From Thermoproteaceae archaeon (lineage in GTDB: Archaea; Thermoproteota; Thermoprotei; Thermoproteales; Thermoproteaceae), in the NCBI GenBank assembly GCA_015521775.1, contig WANN01000024.1, positions 1 through 64,000 of the forward strand: a stretch of DNA of 64,000 bases, in the 5' to 3' direction. The notes beneath the pieces are model-generated. The model saw only the letters and a list, made by a program, of their open reading frames with translations. It was not told the DNA's origin and ran no database searches. The first letter of the stretch is position 1. The number at the start of each line of letters is the position of its first letter. A program made the translations under genes and the position numbers. This document shows positions 52,280 through 60,598 of this stretch, piece after piece.

Positions 52280-52981
52280 GTGTGCAGGATACTAATAACT
52301 GTGGGTTTTTCCTGGAAGAGGCTTCTTGGGGCCTTTATAGAGGTGTCGCGTAGGGACCGCACCATGGGCTGGTCCCATGGGGATGGGTGGGGAATGGCGT
52401 ACGTCGTCGATGGGGGGGCAGGCACGTACAGGTCCGTGAACCCTATCTGGGAGTCATTCGTGGAGCCGCCGGACAGGGCCACAGCACTGCTTGTACATTC
52501 CAGGTACGCGTCTGTTGGGGCAAGACGCATAGAAAACACGCATCCGTTTACACGCGGAAGATATGCCCTGGCCCATAACGGGACCATAATCCGGGAAAAG
52601 CTTGTCGAGCGCATGGAGAAAATCGGGCTGTCTACGTGGACCGCCGGCGACACGGACAGCGAGCTGCTCGTGGAGTTCGTGGTCAGATATGGGCCTGCCG
52701 AGGGCCTCGCCAAGATATATGAGGTCGCCCACGACATACTTGACCCGGAGGAGCCCATGCTCAACGTGGCCGTTCTCGATCTTGCGCAGGGTACTGGATG
52801 GGCGCTCAACTATTTCGAGCATTTCCATGAGCACTTCGCCATGAGGTACACCATAGCCGACGACTCGGTGGCCGTGGCTTCAGAGCCGTTGGACGGGGGC
52901 AGGTGGGAGTACGTTGCGGAGGAAGGCAAGCCAACTCTGGTGTCCATTAATAGGAACGGGATAGAGGTGCGGAGACTGTAA
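52280..52981 (+). CDS. Class II glutamine amidotransferase domain protein
   Basis: 233 residues with the N-terminal nucleophile pattern: GTG-Cys (MCRILIT), GWGMAYVVDGG, the Arg-Ser helix LLVHSRYASVG and the HNGTIIREKL motif. Splits glutamine to ammonia and glutamate. The stand-alone form has no synthase domain, so it must transfer ammonia to another protein or act as a regulator. It sits 7 nt after glnA, implying a common mRNA and related nitrogen flow. Confidence 0.85.
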   Translation: MCRILITVGFSWKRLLGAFIEVSRRDRTMGWSHGDGWGMAYVVDGGAGTYRSVNPIWESFVEPPDRATALLVHSRYASVGARRIENTHPFTRGRYALAHNGTIIREKLVERMEKIGLSTWTAGDTDSELLVEFVVRYGPAEGLAKIYEVAHDILDPEEPMLNVAVLDLAQGTGWALNYFEHFHEHFAMRYTIADDSVAVASEPLDGGRWEYVAEEGKPTLVSINRNGIEVRRL

Positions 52982-53122
52982 CTACCTCAGGCGCCTACTT
53001 TTTCCCCATCCACAGGAAGCGCAACGTTTTTTCGACACGTGATAGGAGTGCCTGCCGCACCTTGGGCACCTTATATGGGTTCTACCCTTGCTCATCTTGC
53101 CGAAGGACGCTGTCCCCTTCAT
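52982..53122 (-). CDS. rpl37e: Large-subunit ribosomal protein L37e (eL37)
   Basis: 46 residues: [46 protein letters not shown]. Zinc ligands are the CPRC and CASC pairs. It lies downstream of the LSm gene, the usual archaeal lsm-L37e pair. The stop is adjacent to the convergent amidotransferase stop. Confidence 0.96.
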   Translation of the reverse strand: MKGTASFGKMSKGRTHIRCPRCGRHSYHVSKKRCASCGWGKSRRLR

Positions 53123-53156
53123 CGAACCCGATGATGTTAGGGCCAAATAAAGGTTG

Positions 53157-53399
53157 CTATACTATGGGGCTCACAAGCAGCACTGTGTCCCCCCTTATTA
53201 TCATGGTGCCCCTCCTCACAGTCCTCTCACCCATTATTTCCTCAGCGTCTTCTATGAGGAGGTTCACATGCTGGTCGAAGCTCTTCAATACGCCCCTAAC
53301 CTCACAGTTGTCCCTCAGCTTCACCAATACGTGTTTCCCTATGGATGTCTGTAGGACCTCGTAAAGCGTTGCCGAGCACTTGGACTGCTGCGACGACAT
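53157..53399 (-). CDS. Sm-like protein (LSm, SmAP1-type)
   Basis: 80-residue Sm protein: Sm1 ([30 protein letters not shown], of which the DQHVNL core binds U-rich RNA) and Sm2 ([16 protein letters not shown]). Forms rings that bind U-rich RNA. ATG 53399 is 26 nt after CTTTATAAG on the minus strand. The adjacent L37e gene forms its operon. Confidence 0.95.
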   Translation of the reverse strand: MSSQQSKCSATLYEVLQTSIGKHVLVKLRDNCEVRGVLKSFDQHVNLLIEDAEEIMGERTVRRGTMIIRGDTVLLVSPIV

Positions 53400-53438
53400 G
53401 ACAGAGGGAACGCCGTCTCTTATAAAGCTTGTGGGGGG

Positions 53439-55382
53439 CTAAGGGGGATAAATGCGTATGTGGTCGCCTGTTTTCGGCACCAGCGTCGTCACGTGGTACT
53501 TCAGCTCTAAGGATACAGCCAAACTGATCGCCTTGCTGGGCTCGCCATGGACCAACATTATCTTTTGCGGTCTCGGCTCCACACGGCGCACATAGTTCAT
53601 GAGTTCCCTCCTATCGCTGTGGCCTGAAAAGCCAGGTATGTACCTCACGTTCATAGCCACATTTATCTTGGTCTCGCCGAGCGTAAGCGTCCTCAGCACG
53701 AACTCCCTTTCCCCGTTGAGTATCCTCCGCCCAAGGGTGTTCTCGGCCTGGTAAGACACGAATATGAGCGAGCTCTTTGGATCCTCTGCGAGATGCGCAA
53801 AGTAGTCCAGCACTGGACCGCCATTCAACATTCCGTGCGGCGCCATGATGACGCTGGGCTCGCCCTGAACTATGTTCATGACCTGCTCCACCCTTTCCTC
53901 GAGCCTCTTGGCCCTGTCAACCGGAACCACATGGTCGTCTATGAAGGGATCGACGCCCTCGTATATCATCTCGCTGACCTCCCTGTTTAGGTACTGGGGG
54001 AACATGGTATGGACGCTCAGCGTTTCCAGCACCATGCCGTCCACGTACACCTTGACTTTGGGCATAAGCCGCTGCCTTACGGCCTGGTTTATCACGTACA
54101 GGATTTCTTGGGCCCTGCCAGTGCTGAAGACCGGTATGAGGACCTTTCCCCCCTTCTCAACCGTGGCCCTAATCGTTTGGAGCAGGACCGACTCGCTTTC
54201 CTCTCTAGGCGGCTGCACGTCGTCCTTCCCCCCATACGTGCTCTCCATTATGAGCAGTTCCAGCCTCCTAAAGCGGTCGTTGGCAGGGCTCAGGAGTCTC
54301 GTATAGCCATACTTGAAGTCGCCTGTGTATACTATATTGTAGAGCCCGTTGCCTATGTGTAGGTGTACCAGGGAGGACCCTATCTCGTGGCCTGCGTCGT
54401 ACAGCGAGAGCTTTATGTCGGGCGTTATGTCAGTGGTATCCTCATAGTCCAGGGTAATTGTGTGGTATATGGTCTCCTCGACCTCGCTTAGCCCGTACGG
54501 GGGGGTGCGGCCCTCCCGCCTCGCTATCTCCACATAGTCCGACAGCAATATGTAGAGTAGATACTTCGTGGGCTCGGTCATGTAGACGGGGCCCCTATAG
54601 CCGTACTTGAAGAGGTATGGGAGGCACGCTATGTGGTCCATATGCGCATGCGTTATTATCACAGCGTCCAATTCGTCGAGGTCGAGCAGGTGTAGCCCCA
54701 CAGGGAACTCGTCAGAGGACGCGCTTGGCTTGAGGCCGCAGTCCAAGAGCAGCGTGCTTTCAGAAGTGCGCACAAGTATAGAGCTCCTCCCAACCTCTTG
54801 GCCAGCCCCAAGCACGCCTACCTGTATGTTATTGACCGTCATGATGGGGTCCCTGTATATCCTCCTACCCAACTGGTGCAACATGCGGTACCTTTCCTCC
54901 TCTACCCCCTCGTTGTGGAGTATCTGCCTCACAGCGTATATCTCATGCGTGGGGAGCCTTACCTTTGATCGGGGCATTCCGCTCTCTATGTTTGGCTTCC
55001 AACCAGTCCTCGCAAAAATTTCCTTCTCGAGCTTCTTTATTTCCCTTTCCTTAAGCGGCGAAGATAGATAGACGTACACCTCCCCGAACCTTCTGCTGAA
55101 CCTAACGCCGTCCTTCCTATCTATAATATCGTCCCCAAGCACCTCATATATCGCCTTACGCGCAGCCTCCTCGTCGATCCGGGCCTCCGGAGCAGCCCTG
55201 AAAACAACGCGTTTTTTCAGAGTCTTTGCAATGGACCTAATAATAGGGCTCTGCTCCATTAACGTAGACGGGTTCTTTATGTATATCACGAGGGTGGGCC
55301 CCTCACATTCAATACCTACTACTGACACTCCGCGGGGCAACATTGACACCACGACATTCTTAACCTCGTCCTTGACGCACAT
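53439..55382 (-). CDS. Archaeal CPSF1-type beta-CASP ribonuclease
   Basis: 647 residues: two N-terminal KH-like domains (VVSMLPRGVSVVGIECEGP and following), then the metallo-beta-lactamase domain with AVIITHAHMDHIACLPYL, the beta-CASP insertion (PVFSTGRAQEILYVINQAVR) and the terminal HGMLNGGPVLDYFAHL, FSGHSDRRELM and LVHGEPSKA motifs. Archaeal aCPSF1 ends transcription by cutting at U-rich 3' ends and may also act exonucleolytically. Together with the nearby LSm it suggests an RNA 3'-end unit. Confidence 0.96.
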   Translation of the reverse strand: MCVKDEVKNVVVSMLPRGVSVVGIECEGPTLVIYIKNPSTLMEQSPIIRSIAKTLKKRVVFRAAPEARIDEEAARKAIYEVLGDDIIDRKDGVRFSRRFGEVYVYLSSPLKEREIKKLEKEIFARTGWKPNIESGMPRSKVRLPTHEIYAVRQILHNEGVEEERYRMLHQLGRRIYRDPIMTVNNIQVGVLGAGQEVGRSSILVRTSESTLLLDCGLKPSASSDEFPVGLHLLDLDELDAVIITHAHMDHIACLPYLFKYGYRGPVYMTEPTKYLLYILLSDYVEIARREGRTPPYGLSEVEETIYHTITLDYEDTTDITPDIKLSLYDAGHEIGSSLVHLHIGNGLYNIVYTGDFKYGYTRLLSPANDRFRRLELLIMESTYGGKDDVQPPREESESVLLQTIRATVEKGGKVLIPVFSTGRAQEILYVINQAVRQRLMPKVKVYVDGMVLETLSVHTMFPQYLNREVSEMIYEGVDPFIDDHVVPVDRAKRLEERVEQVMNIVQGEPSVIMAPHGMLNGGPVLDYFAHLAEDPKSSLIFVSYQAENTLGRRILNGEREFVLRTLTLGETKINVAMNVRYIPGFSGHSDRRELMNYVRRVEPRPQKIMLVHGEPSKAISLAVSLELKYHVTTLVPKTGDHIRIYPP

Positions 55383-55408
55383 GGCCAGTCCAATTGTACC
55401 TCCTTATT

Positions 55409-56026
55409 TCAGCTGATAATAAACCTAACGCTTGTCGATGACAAGTCCCTCACGCCGTTACCAGTGACGGAAACAACATCTATACCCTCGCCGCTGCCAG
55501 GGTCGTTCATAATTGCTGCCCTGACCGCACGATACGCGATCTTGGCAGCATCGTCAATTGTGAGGTCCTCCTTGTACTCGCTCTCGAGAACGCCCATGGC
55601 ATAGGGCGACCCACTGCCAGTGGCGAGGTACTTGGTCTCCCGCGTTACGGAGCCCAGCCAATCCAAGGCGTACATTATTGGCCCCTCAACCGGGTCGTAG
55701 CCGCCCAGTATCATGTGGACTATAAATATTATCGGTCTACTGTAAAAGAGCAGCGAGGAGGCGTAGTTGGCCAGCGCTCTGAGCTCCATCGGCTTACCAG
55801 TTTCTATTCTGTGTTGCCTGGCCTTATAGGTAAGCACGTTAAGCAGGTACTGGAGGTCCGCGACGCCTCCGCTCATGGTGGCCACCACATGGTCATCTAT
55901 CTTCCAAAGCTTTTTGCCGTGCCTATGGGCTACGTAATATCCCGCCGTCACCCTCCTATCCGTCGCCAGAACCACGCCGCTCTTAGTCACGATTCCAACC
56001 GTGGTGGTCCTGGTTTCCAGCCTCAT
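55409..56026 (-). CDS. psmB: Proteasome beta subunit
   Basis: 205 residues with a short 6-residue propeptide before TTTVGIVTKSG; Thr7 would be Thr1 after cleavage. Catalytic Asp17 (ATDRRVTAG) and Lys33 (HRHGKKLWK) counted from Thr1 are present, as is the GSGSPYAMGVLE motif. So this beta subunit looks active, not structural. It overlaps FKBP by 4 nt. Confidence 0.94.
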   Translation of the reverse strand: MRLETRTTTVGIVTKSGVVLATDRRVTAGYYVAHRHGKKLWKIDDHVVATMSGGVADLQYLLNVLTYKARQHRIETGKPMELRALANYASSLLFYSRPIIFIVHMILGGYDPVEGPIMYALDWLGSVTRETKYLATGSGSPYAMGVLESEYKEDLTIDDAAKIAYRAVRAAIMNDPGSGEGIDVVSVTGNGVRDLSSTSVRFIIS

Positions 56027-56730
56027 TCCTTCTTCTCCTCCGAACGTTTGAACTCTATCTCCTCTATGAACTGGACGCCCAACATATCCTTAAACCGTTC
56101 GTTGAGGTCGCTCGCGATTTGAAGTTTTACGAGGCCTATCCTCTCCACAAGCAAAGTCTCTGGGGGCAGCTTCACCGTGATCTTTCCCGCGTCGAGGAGG
56201 ACCTCTATCTTGCCTGGGTCCAATCTGGGGAGGTGCTCCCAAACCAGGTAGCGTATCTTCTCCTCGTCGGTTTCCAACTTCCTGACGACCTTGCCGCGCA
56301 CGATCAGAGTCCTCCCTGCAAGAGGATGGTTGAAATCCAGCGTCACCCTTCCCCCCGATACGCTGATGACCCGCGCCACCCTGCCATCTATATCCAGCGC
56401 GTCGCCGGGCTTCGGAAGTATCCCGCGCCTGTGCAGTTCCCTAATATTTACAACTCTTACATTTGCAGGGTCCCTATTCCCATACGCCTTTTCGGGCGGC
56501 ACCTCTATCTCAAATTCCTGGCCAACGTCTATGGACAACAGCTTCTCTTCAAGCGGCTCAAACAGCTTGGTCTCGCCCAACAACACTAATCTAGGCCTGT
56601 AAACCTCCTCGGGCTTGTAAATCCCGGCCTCTTTGGCTATCTCCTCTATGGTAGTTTCAAGGATCTTCCCGTCCTCTTTGGACGACACCGTGTAGTCCAA
56701 TAATATATAATCGCCTTTGCTCATCCCCAT
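56023..56730 (-). CDS. FKBP-type peptidyl-prolyl isomerase, SlyD-like long form
   Basis: 235 residues: FKBP strands (DYILLDYTVSSKEDGKILET), GQEFEIEVPPEKAYGNRDPA, VTLDFNHPLAGRTLIVRGKV with an inserted IF domain, and a C-terminal domain of 90 residues seen only in archaeal long FKBPs. Speeds up Xaa-Pro isomerisation and acts as a chaperone. It directly follows S17e (stop and start share one base). Confidence 0.92.
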   Translation of the reverse strand: MGMSKGDYILLDYTVSSKEDGKILETTIEEIAKEAGIYKPEEVYRPRLVLLGETKLFEPLEEKLLSIDVGQEFEIEVPPEKAYGNRDPANVRVVNIRELHRRGILPKPGDALDIDGRVARVISVSGGRVTLDFNHPLAGRTLIVRGKVVRKLETDEEKIRYLVWEHLPRLDPGKIEVLLDAGKITVKLPPETLLVERIGLVKLQIASDLNERFKDMLGVQFIEEIEFKRSEEKKE

Positions 56731-56966
56731 TATTCTTCCATTGGCTCAGCCATTTCCTCCTTCTCCTCCTCGGCCTTAATTCTCCTCATCTTGATCACAT
56801 GCGTTATGTATCCAGCCACCCTATTACGAACCTTCTTGGACGCAACATCAGCCAGTTCCGCCACAGCCTTCTTGTTGTGTTCAAAGTCCTCGGTGAATTT
56901 ATCTGGGTATAGATCCAGCAGTTTTCTAGCAATGCTCTTTATGTAATTGGGCCTAACCTTGCCCAT
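56730..56966 (-). CDS. rps17e: Small-subunit ribosomal protein S17e (eS17)
   Basis: 78 residues: [57 protein letters not shown] and an acidic tail. ATG 56966 is about 23 nt from a TTTTTATG element on the minus strand. It leads the S17e-FKBP-proteasome beta operon. Confidence 0.96.
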   Translation of the reverse strand: MGKVRPNYIKSIARKLLDLYPDKFTEDFEHNKKAVAELADVASKKVRNRVAGYITHVIKMRRIKAEEEKEEMAEPMEE

Positions 56967-57175
56967 AGGCGTGCAGCCAAGCGTTCATAAAAATTTTCCG
57001 TTTCTGCCATGTGGGACAGCGAACCGCCTGTGGACTCGGTTTACGGGGCACCACACGGCGACGCCGACTTCGACAATTGTGACATGCGAGGCAGAGCACA
57101 TCTCATGGGGAGAAAACGCTGCGCGTAGCTGTTTGGGCACTCCCTCAAAGCGCCTTTCCCTCTGTTTACAAAGAT

Positions 57176-57194
57176 TAGCTTATATAAAAAGCTA
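57176..57194. promoter_or_regulatory. Inverted repeat upstream of the thermosome promoter
   Basis: TAGCTT-ATATAAA-AAGCTA, a perfect 6-7-6 dyad, 8 nt upstream of the TATA box CTTAAATA (57203-57210) of the thermosome gene. A heat-shock regulator site is plausible from its position; the A+T-rich spacer could be an alternative TATA box. Confidence 0.45.
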
Positions 57195-57232
57195 GCGAAA
57201 AACTTAAATACAAGCGATTTAACACCCAACAC

Positions 57233-58897
57233 ATGAGCCAGCAGCAGGCCTACATAGCCCAAATAGGTGGCGTGCCGGTACTCGTACTGAAGGAGGGCAC
57301 CCAGAGGGCCTTCGGCAAGGAAGCGCTTAGGATAAATATAATGGTGTCCAAGGCTGTTTCTGAGGTCCTCAAATCCACATTGGGCCCAAAGGGAATGGAC
57401 AAGATGCTGATAGACAGCCTTGGAGACATAACCATTACCAATGATGGGGCCACAATACTCAACGAGATGGATGTCCAGCATCCCATTGCGAAGCTCCTCG
57501 TCGAGATCTCCAAGACACAGGAGGAGGAGGCTGGGGATGGAACCACCACAGCCGTTGTGCTTGCTGGGGCGCTCCTTGAGGAGGCCGAAAAGCTCCTAGA
57601 AAAGAACATACATCCCACCGTCATAGTGAGCGGGTACCGTAAGTCCCTTGAAGCGGTTTCTGAGCACCTACGGAAGATCGCCGTGCCTGTGGCCAGAAAC
57701 GACACGGAAACCCTGAAGAAGATAGCCGCAACGGCCATGCACGGCAAGATATCCGAAACCGTCAAGGAGTTCTTCGCGGATCTGGCCGTCAGGGCCGTGT
57801 TACAGGTGGCCGAGGAACGTGATGGCAAGTGGTACGTGGACCTGGACAACATACAGATAGTCAAGAAGCATGGTGGGGGCCTCTACGACACCCAGCTAGT
57901 TTACGGGGTTGTCGTGGACAAGGAGGTGGTGCACCCAGCCATGCCAAAGCGCGTGATGAACGCCAAGATTGCACTTCTCGACTCGCCCCTCGAGGTTGAG
58001 AAGCCGGAAATAGACGCAGAGATAAGGATCAACTCGCCAGACCAAATGAGGGCCTTCCTAGAGGAGGAGGAGAAGATACTTAGGTCCTACGTCGAGAAGT
58101 TGAAGAACCTAGGCGTAAACGTCGTCTTCACTACTAAGGGCATAGACGACATAGCCCAGTACTACCTCGCCAAAGCTGGCATAATGGCTGTGAGGAGGGT
58201 CAAGAGGAGCGACATAGAGAAGCTCGTGAGGGCTACCGGGGCCAGACTCGTCACCAACATAGAGGACCTAACCGAGAACGACCTTGGCTTTGCCGGCCTG
58301 GTAGAGGAAAGGAAGGTAGGTGACGAGAAGATGGTCTTCGTGGAGCAATGCAAGAACCCGAAGGCCGTCAGTATACTGATAAGGGGCGGCTTCGAGAGGT
58401 TGGTCGACGAGGCCGAGCGCAACCTGGACGACGCTCTAAGCGTGGTTGCGGATGTGGTGGAGGACCCCTACATAGTGCCCGGCGGAGGCGCCCCCGAAAT
58501 GGAGGCCGCGAAGATCGCCAGATCGCTCGCCACTAAGGTGGGCGGACGCGAGCAGTACGCAATAGAGGCGTTCGCCAACGCATTCGAAACAGTGCCAAAG
58601 GCGCTGTCCGAGAACGCCGGGCTCGACGCCGTGGACATACTCACAGAGCTGAGGCACAAGCACGACGCCGAGGCCGACGGGTGGAAGTACGGGATCAACG
58701 CGTTCAGCGGCAAGGTGGAGGACATGGTATCGCTCGGCGTGGTGGAGCCCCTCCTCGTAAAGCTCCAGTCATATAAGGTCGCCGTAGAGGCCGCCTCCAT
58801 GATACTGAGGATTGACGAAATCATAGCCGCGTCTAAGCTAGAGAAGGAGGAGAAGGACAAGAAGGAGGGGGGCAAGACCGGGGGAGAACTAGACTAA
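57233..58897 (+). CDS. thsA: Thermosome subunit (group II chaperonin)
   Basis: 554 residues: VLKSTLGPKGMDKMLIDSLG, TITNDGATILNEMDVQHPIA, the P-loop EEEAGDGTTTAVVLAGALLE, KGIDDIAQYYLAKAGIMAVR, VPGGGAPEMEAAKIARSLAT and SLGVVEPLLVKLQSYKVAVE, all typical for group II. Folds proteins delivered by prefoldin. It ends in a Lys/Glu-rich tail (EEKDKKEGGKTGGELD). TATA CTTAAATA lies 26 nt upstream. The last 9 nt overlap the convergent TFB-like gene. Confidence 0.97.
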   Translation: MSQQQAYIAQIGGVPVLVLKEGTQRAFGKEALRINIMVSKAVSEVLKSTLGPKGMDKMLIDSLGDITITNDGATILNEMDVQHPIAKLLVEISKTQEEEAGDGTTTAVVLAGALLEEAEKLLEKNIHPTVIVSGYRKSLEAVSEHLRKIAVPVARNDTETLKKIAATAMHGKISETVKEFFADLAVRAVLQVAEERDGKWYVDLDNIQIVKKHGGGLYDTQLVYGVVVDKEVVHPAMPKRVMNAKIALLDSPLEVEKPEIDAEIRINSPDQMRAFLEEEEKILRSYVEKLKNLGVNVVFTTKGIDDIAQYYLAKAGIMAVRRVKRSDIEKLVRATGARLVTNIEDLTENDLGFAGLVEERKVGDEKMVFVEQCKNPKAVSILIRGGFERLVDEAERNLDDALSVVADVVEDPYIVPGGGAPEMEAAKIARSLATKVGGREQYAIEAFANAFETVPKALSENAGLDAVDILTELRHKHDAEADGWKYGINAFSGKVEDMVSLGVVEPLLVKLQSYKVAVEAASMILRIDEIIAASKLEKEEKDKKEGGKTGGELD

Positions 58898-59551
58898 GGG
58901 CCTACCCCTCAACGCTACAAGTTTTTTGAGTATCCTTACATTGTCCCTTATCGCGTGCCTACTGATGCCCAGTACCTGCGCCAATTCCCCCCTGTCCACG
59001 TACACGCCAGCGGCCTCACACGCTAGCTCCACAAGTGCGCCGGCCACTACGCGGGGATTCTTGCCCTGCACCTTCCGCATGTCCAGCGAGCCCAACATCC
59101 TGTCGAGCACATGTGTGACCAAAGGCACGTTGGGAACGGCTAGACGCCCAACTGTTAACACTGCGTACATCTTGACCCTTTCCCTTAGGCTATGTTTAAA
59201 CGTGGACGCGATAAGCGAAACCACATTACCAAACTTCGCACTGCCCAACCTTTTCGCCATTTCCAGAGCCCTGTACACGGAAATGGGGGAACCGCTTTCC
59301 AGCGATGCGCGGATCACCGCAGCCAGCGCCGCCTCGGGCGCGTCTCCTCCGGCGGTCCTTTCGGCATACCTACATAGGCCATGCGGCAGGTCCATAGCCC
59401 TACAAAGGGATCGCGCCGAGCCGCCAACGCCGTAGCCACGCACTGTTGGCATGTAATATACCGCGCCCTGCACCGTGGCACAATCCCTACACACCAGTTC
59501 ACCGTCCCCATTCACCACCACGTTGTGGGAGCCGCAGTAAGTGCATTCCAT
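58889..59551 (-). CDS. TFB-like transcription factor, short form
   Basis: 220 residues from ATG 59551 (GTG 59566 possible). Zinc ribbon MECTYCGSHNVVV...LVCRDCATVQG, a short linker, then cyclin-like helices (AALAAVIRASLESGSPISVY, VVAGALVELACEAAGVYVDR) and a last helix-turn-helix (RGELAQVLGISRHAIRDNVR). Normal TFB is about 300 residues; the B-reader/linker region and part of the first cyclin fold are reduced here. It could be an alternative initiation factor. A CTAAAA element lies about 23 nt upstream. Confidence 0.8.
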   Translation of the reverse strand: MECTYCGSHNVVVNGDGELVCRDCATVQGAVYYMPTVRGYGVGGSARSLCRAMDLPHGLCRYAERTAGGDAPEAALAAVIRASLESGSPISVYRALEMAKRLGSAKFGNVVSLIASTFKHSLRERVKMYAVLTVGRLAVPNVPLVTHVLDRMLGSLDMRKVQGKNPRVVAGALVELACEAAGVYVDRGELAQVLGISRHAIRDNVRILKKLVALRGRPLV

Positions 59552-59636
59552 GCCCCTTTCATCCACCTGGTTTTAGAATTGGCGGGGAAAACGCGCGAGG
59601 TGTCCCGGAGAGAAATATGAATGTTTTCTGGGGGGC

Positions 59637-59993
59637 CTACCGTCTCCTTATACCGATGTACACCTTGCTCCCAATAGAGAAGGGGCTCTCCTCGTCGGTG
59701 ACATGTATCGACATGATCAGGCCGCCCACCGAAACGTACATACGCCTATCCTTATACGAATACACTATCCCCCACATGTATATGTCCCAGTTACCCCTGT
59801 AATCCTCGTCCTTTTCCAGAGACAGAGCAAGTTCCACCGCATCACCGACATTAAACGCGACGTGCTGAGACAACTTGTCGAGTGGGAGCTCCAGGATGGA
59901 CTCGCCCGTTCCATGCGCGATCACCAGCCTCTTTATGCCCCTCCACTGCGTGTCGCCAATCCCAACTATCTTACCCCTGATGCTTAGCCCCAT
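59637..59993 (-). CDS. rpo8: RNA polymerase subunit Rpo8 (RpoG, RPB8-like)
   Basis: 118 residues in a beta-barrel layout: IRGKIVGIGDTQWRGIKRLV, ILELPLDKLSQHVAFNVGDA, GNWDIYMWGIVYSYKDRRMY, VSVGGLIMSIHVTDEE. The GGLIM strand resembles the GGLLM motif of crenarchaeal Rpo8, the orthologue of eukaryotic RPB8. No other function fits better. TATAAAG centred 26 nt upstream supports ATG 59993. Confidence 0.7.
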   Translation of the reverse strand: MGLSIRGKIVGIGDTQWRGIKRLVIAHGTGESILELPLDKLSQHVAFNVGDAVELALSLEKDEDYRGNWDIYMWGIVYSYKDRRMYVSVGGLIMSIHVTDEESPFSIGSKVYIGIRRR

Positions 59994-60177
59994 CGGGGGC
60001 TTGTACCCACGACCTTTATATCCATGATCCCCATGTCATGGCCCTCTTACAATGAGGCGTCGGATACGTCAGAGGGGCGTGGGCTCCACGTGGCAAAAGG
60101 TCCCACGTCAACGCCTAGGCGCATACCCGCATCACATGCCGGATTATTGTTTATAAGGGTCGTCCCGGGACCAGTAT

Positions 60178-60597
60178 ATGTCAACGGTACTGGCCGACGC
60201 CCAGCGAAGATTCCTGGCGGAACTTAACAGTATGGTAAACAGACACGTGGTTGTCCACACTAGGAACGGCATGCTCAAGGGGAAGCTGGTGGCAATAGAC
60301 CAGCAACTCAATATAATATTGGCCGAGGTCGAGACGCACAATGGGGAGCACTACCAGAAGGCCCTCATAACTTATAGCTCCCTCGACCAGGTACTGTTGC
60401 GGGAAGGCGGCACCGACCTCTCGGATCTGGCCAAGTACCTGGAGAGGTATTTCCCCGGTATGGTTAAGTACGTCGAGGAGGCCAATATAATAACTGTGGG
60501 TGACAGGGTCAGGATCACAGAGGCCGGGGTAGAGGGCTCGGGTCCCCTGGCCGATAGGGTCAAACGGATACTCGACGAGTACTTCAGGTCCCGGTAA
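60178..60597 (+). CDS. Sm-like archaeal protein SmAP3 type
   Basis: 139 residues: an Sm fold (NRHVVVHTRNGMLKGKLVAI, DQQLNIILAEVETHNGEHYQ, LITYSSLDQVLL) followed by a helical C-terminal domain (DLSDLAKYLERYFPGMVKYV) found in SmAP3 proteins. It probably forms large rings and binds RNA or regulates the other LSm. ATG 60178 is 25 nt from the TTTATAAG box. It lies directly before tgtA, so the two may be co-expressed. Confidence 0.88.
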   Translation: MSTVLADAQRRFLAELNSMVNRHVVVHTRNGMLKGKLVAIDQQLNIILAEVETHNGEHYQKALITYSSLDQVLLREGGTDLSDLAKYLERYFPGMVKYVEEANIITVGDRVRITEAGVEGSGPLADRVKRILDEYFRSR

Positions 60598-60598
60598 T

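Noticed and set aside
57009-57128. 39-codon ORF in the S17e-thermosome gap
   Set aside because: The TATA-like element nearby fits the S17e gene on the other strand and is only about 20 nt from this ATG; the peptide has no protein-like pattern.
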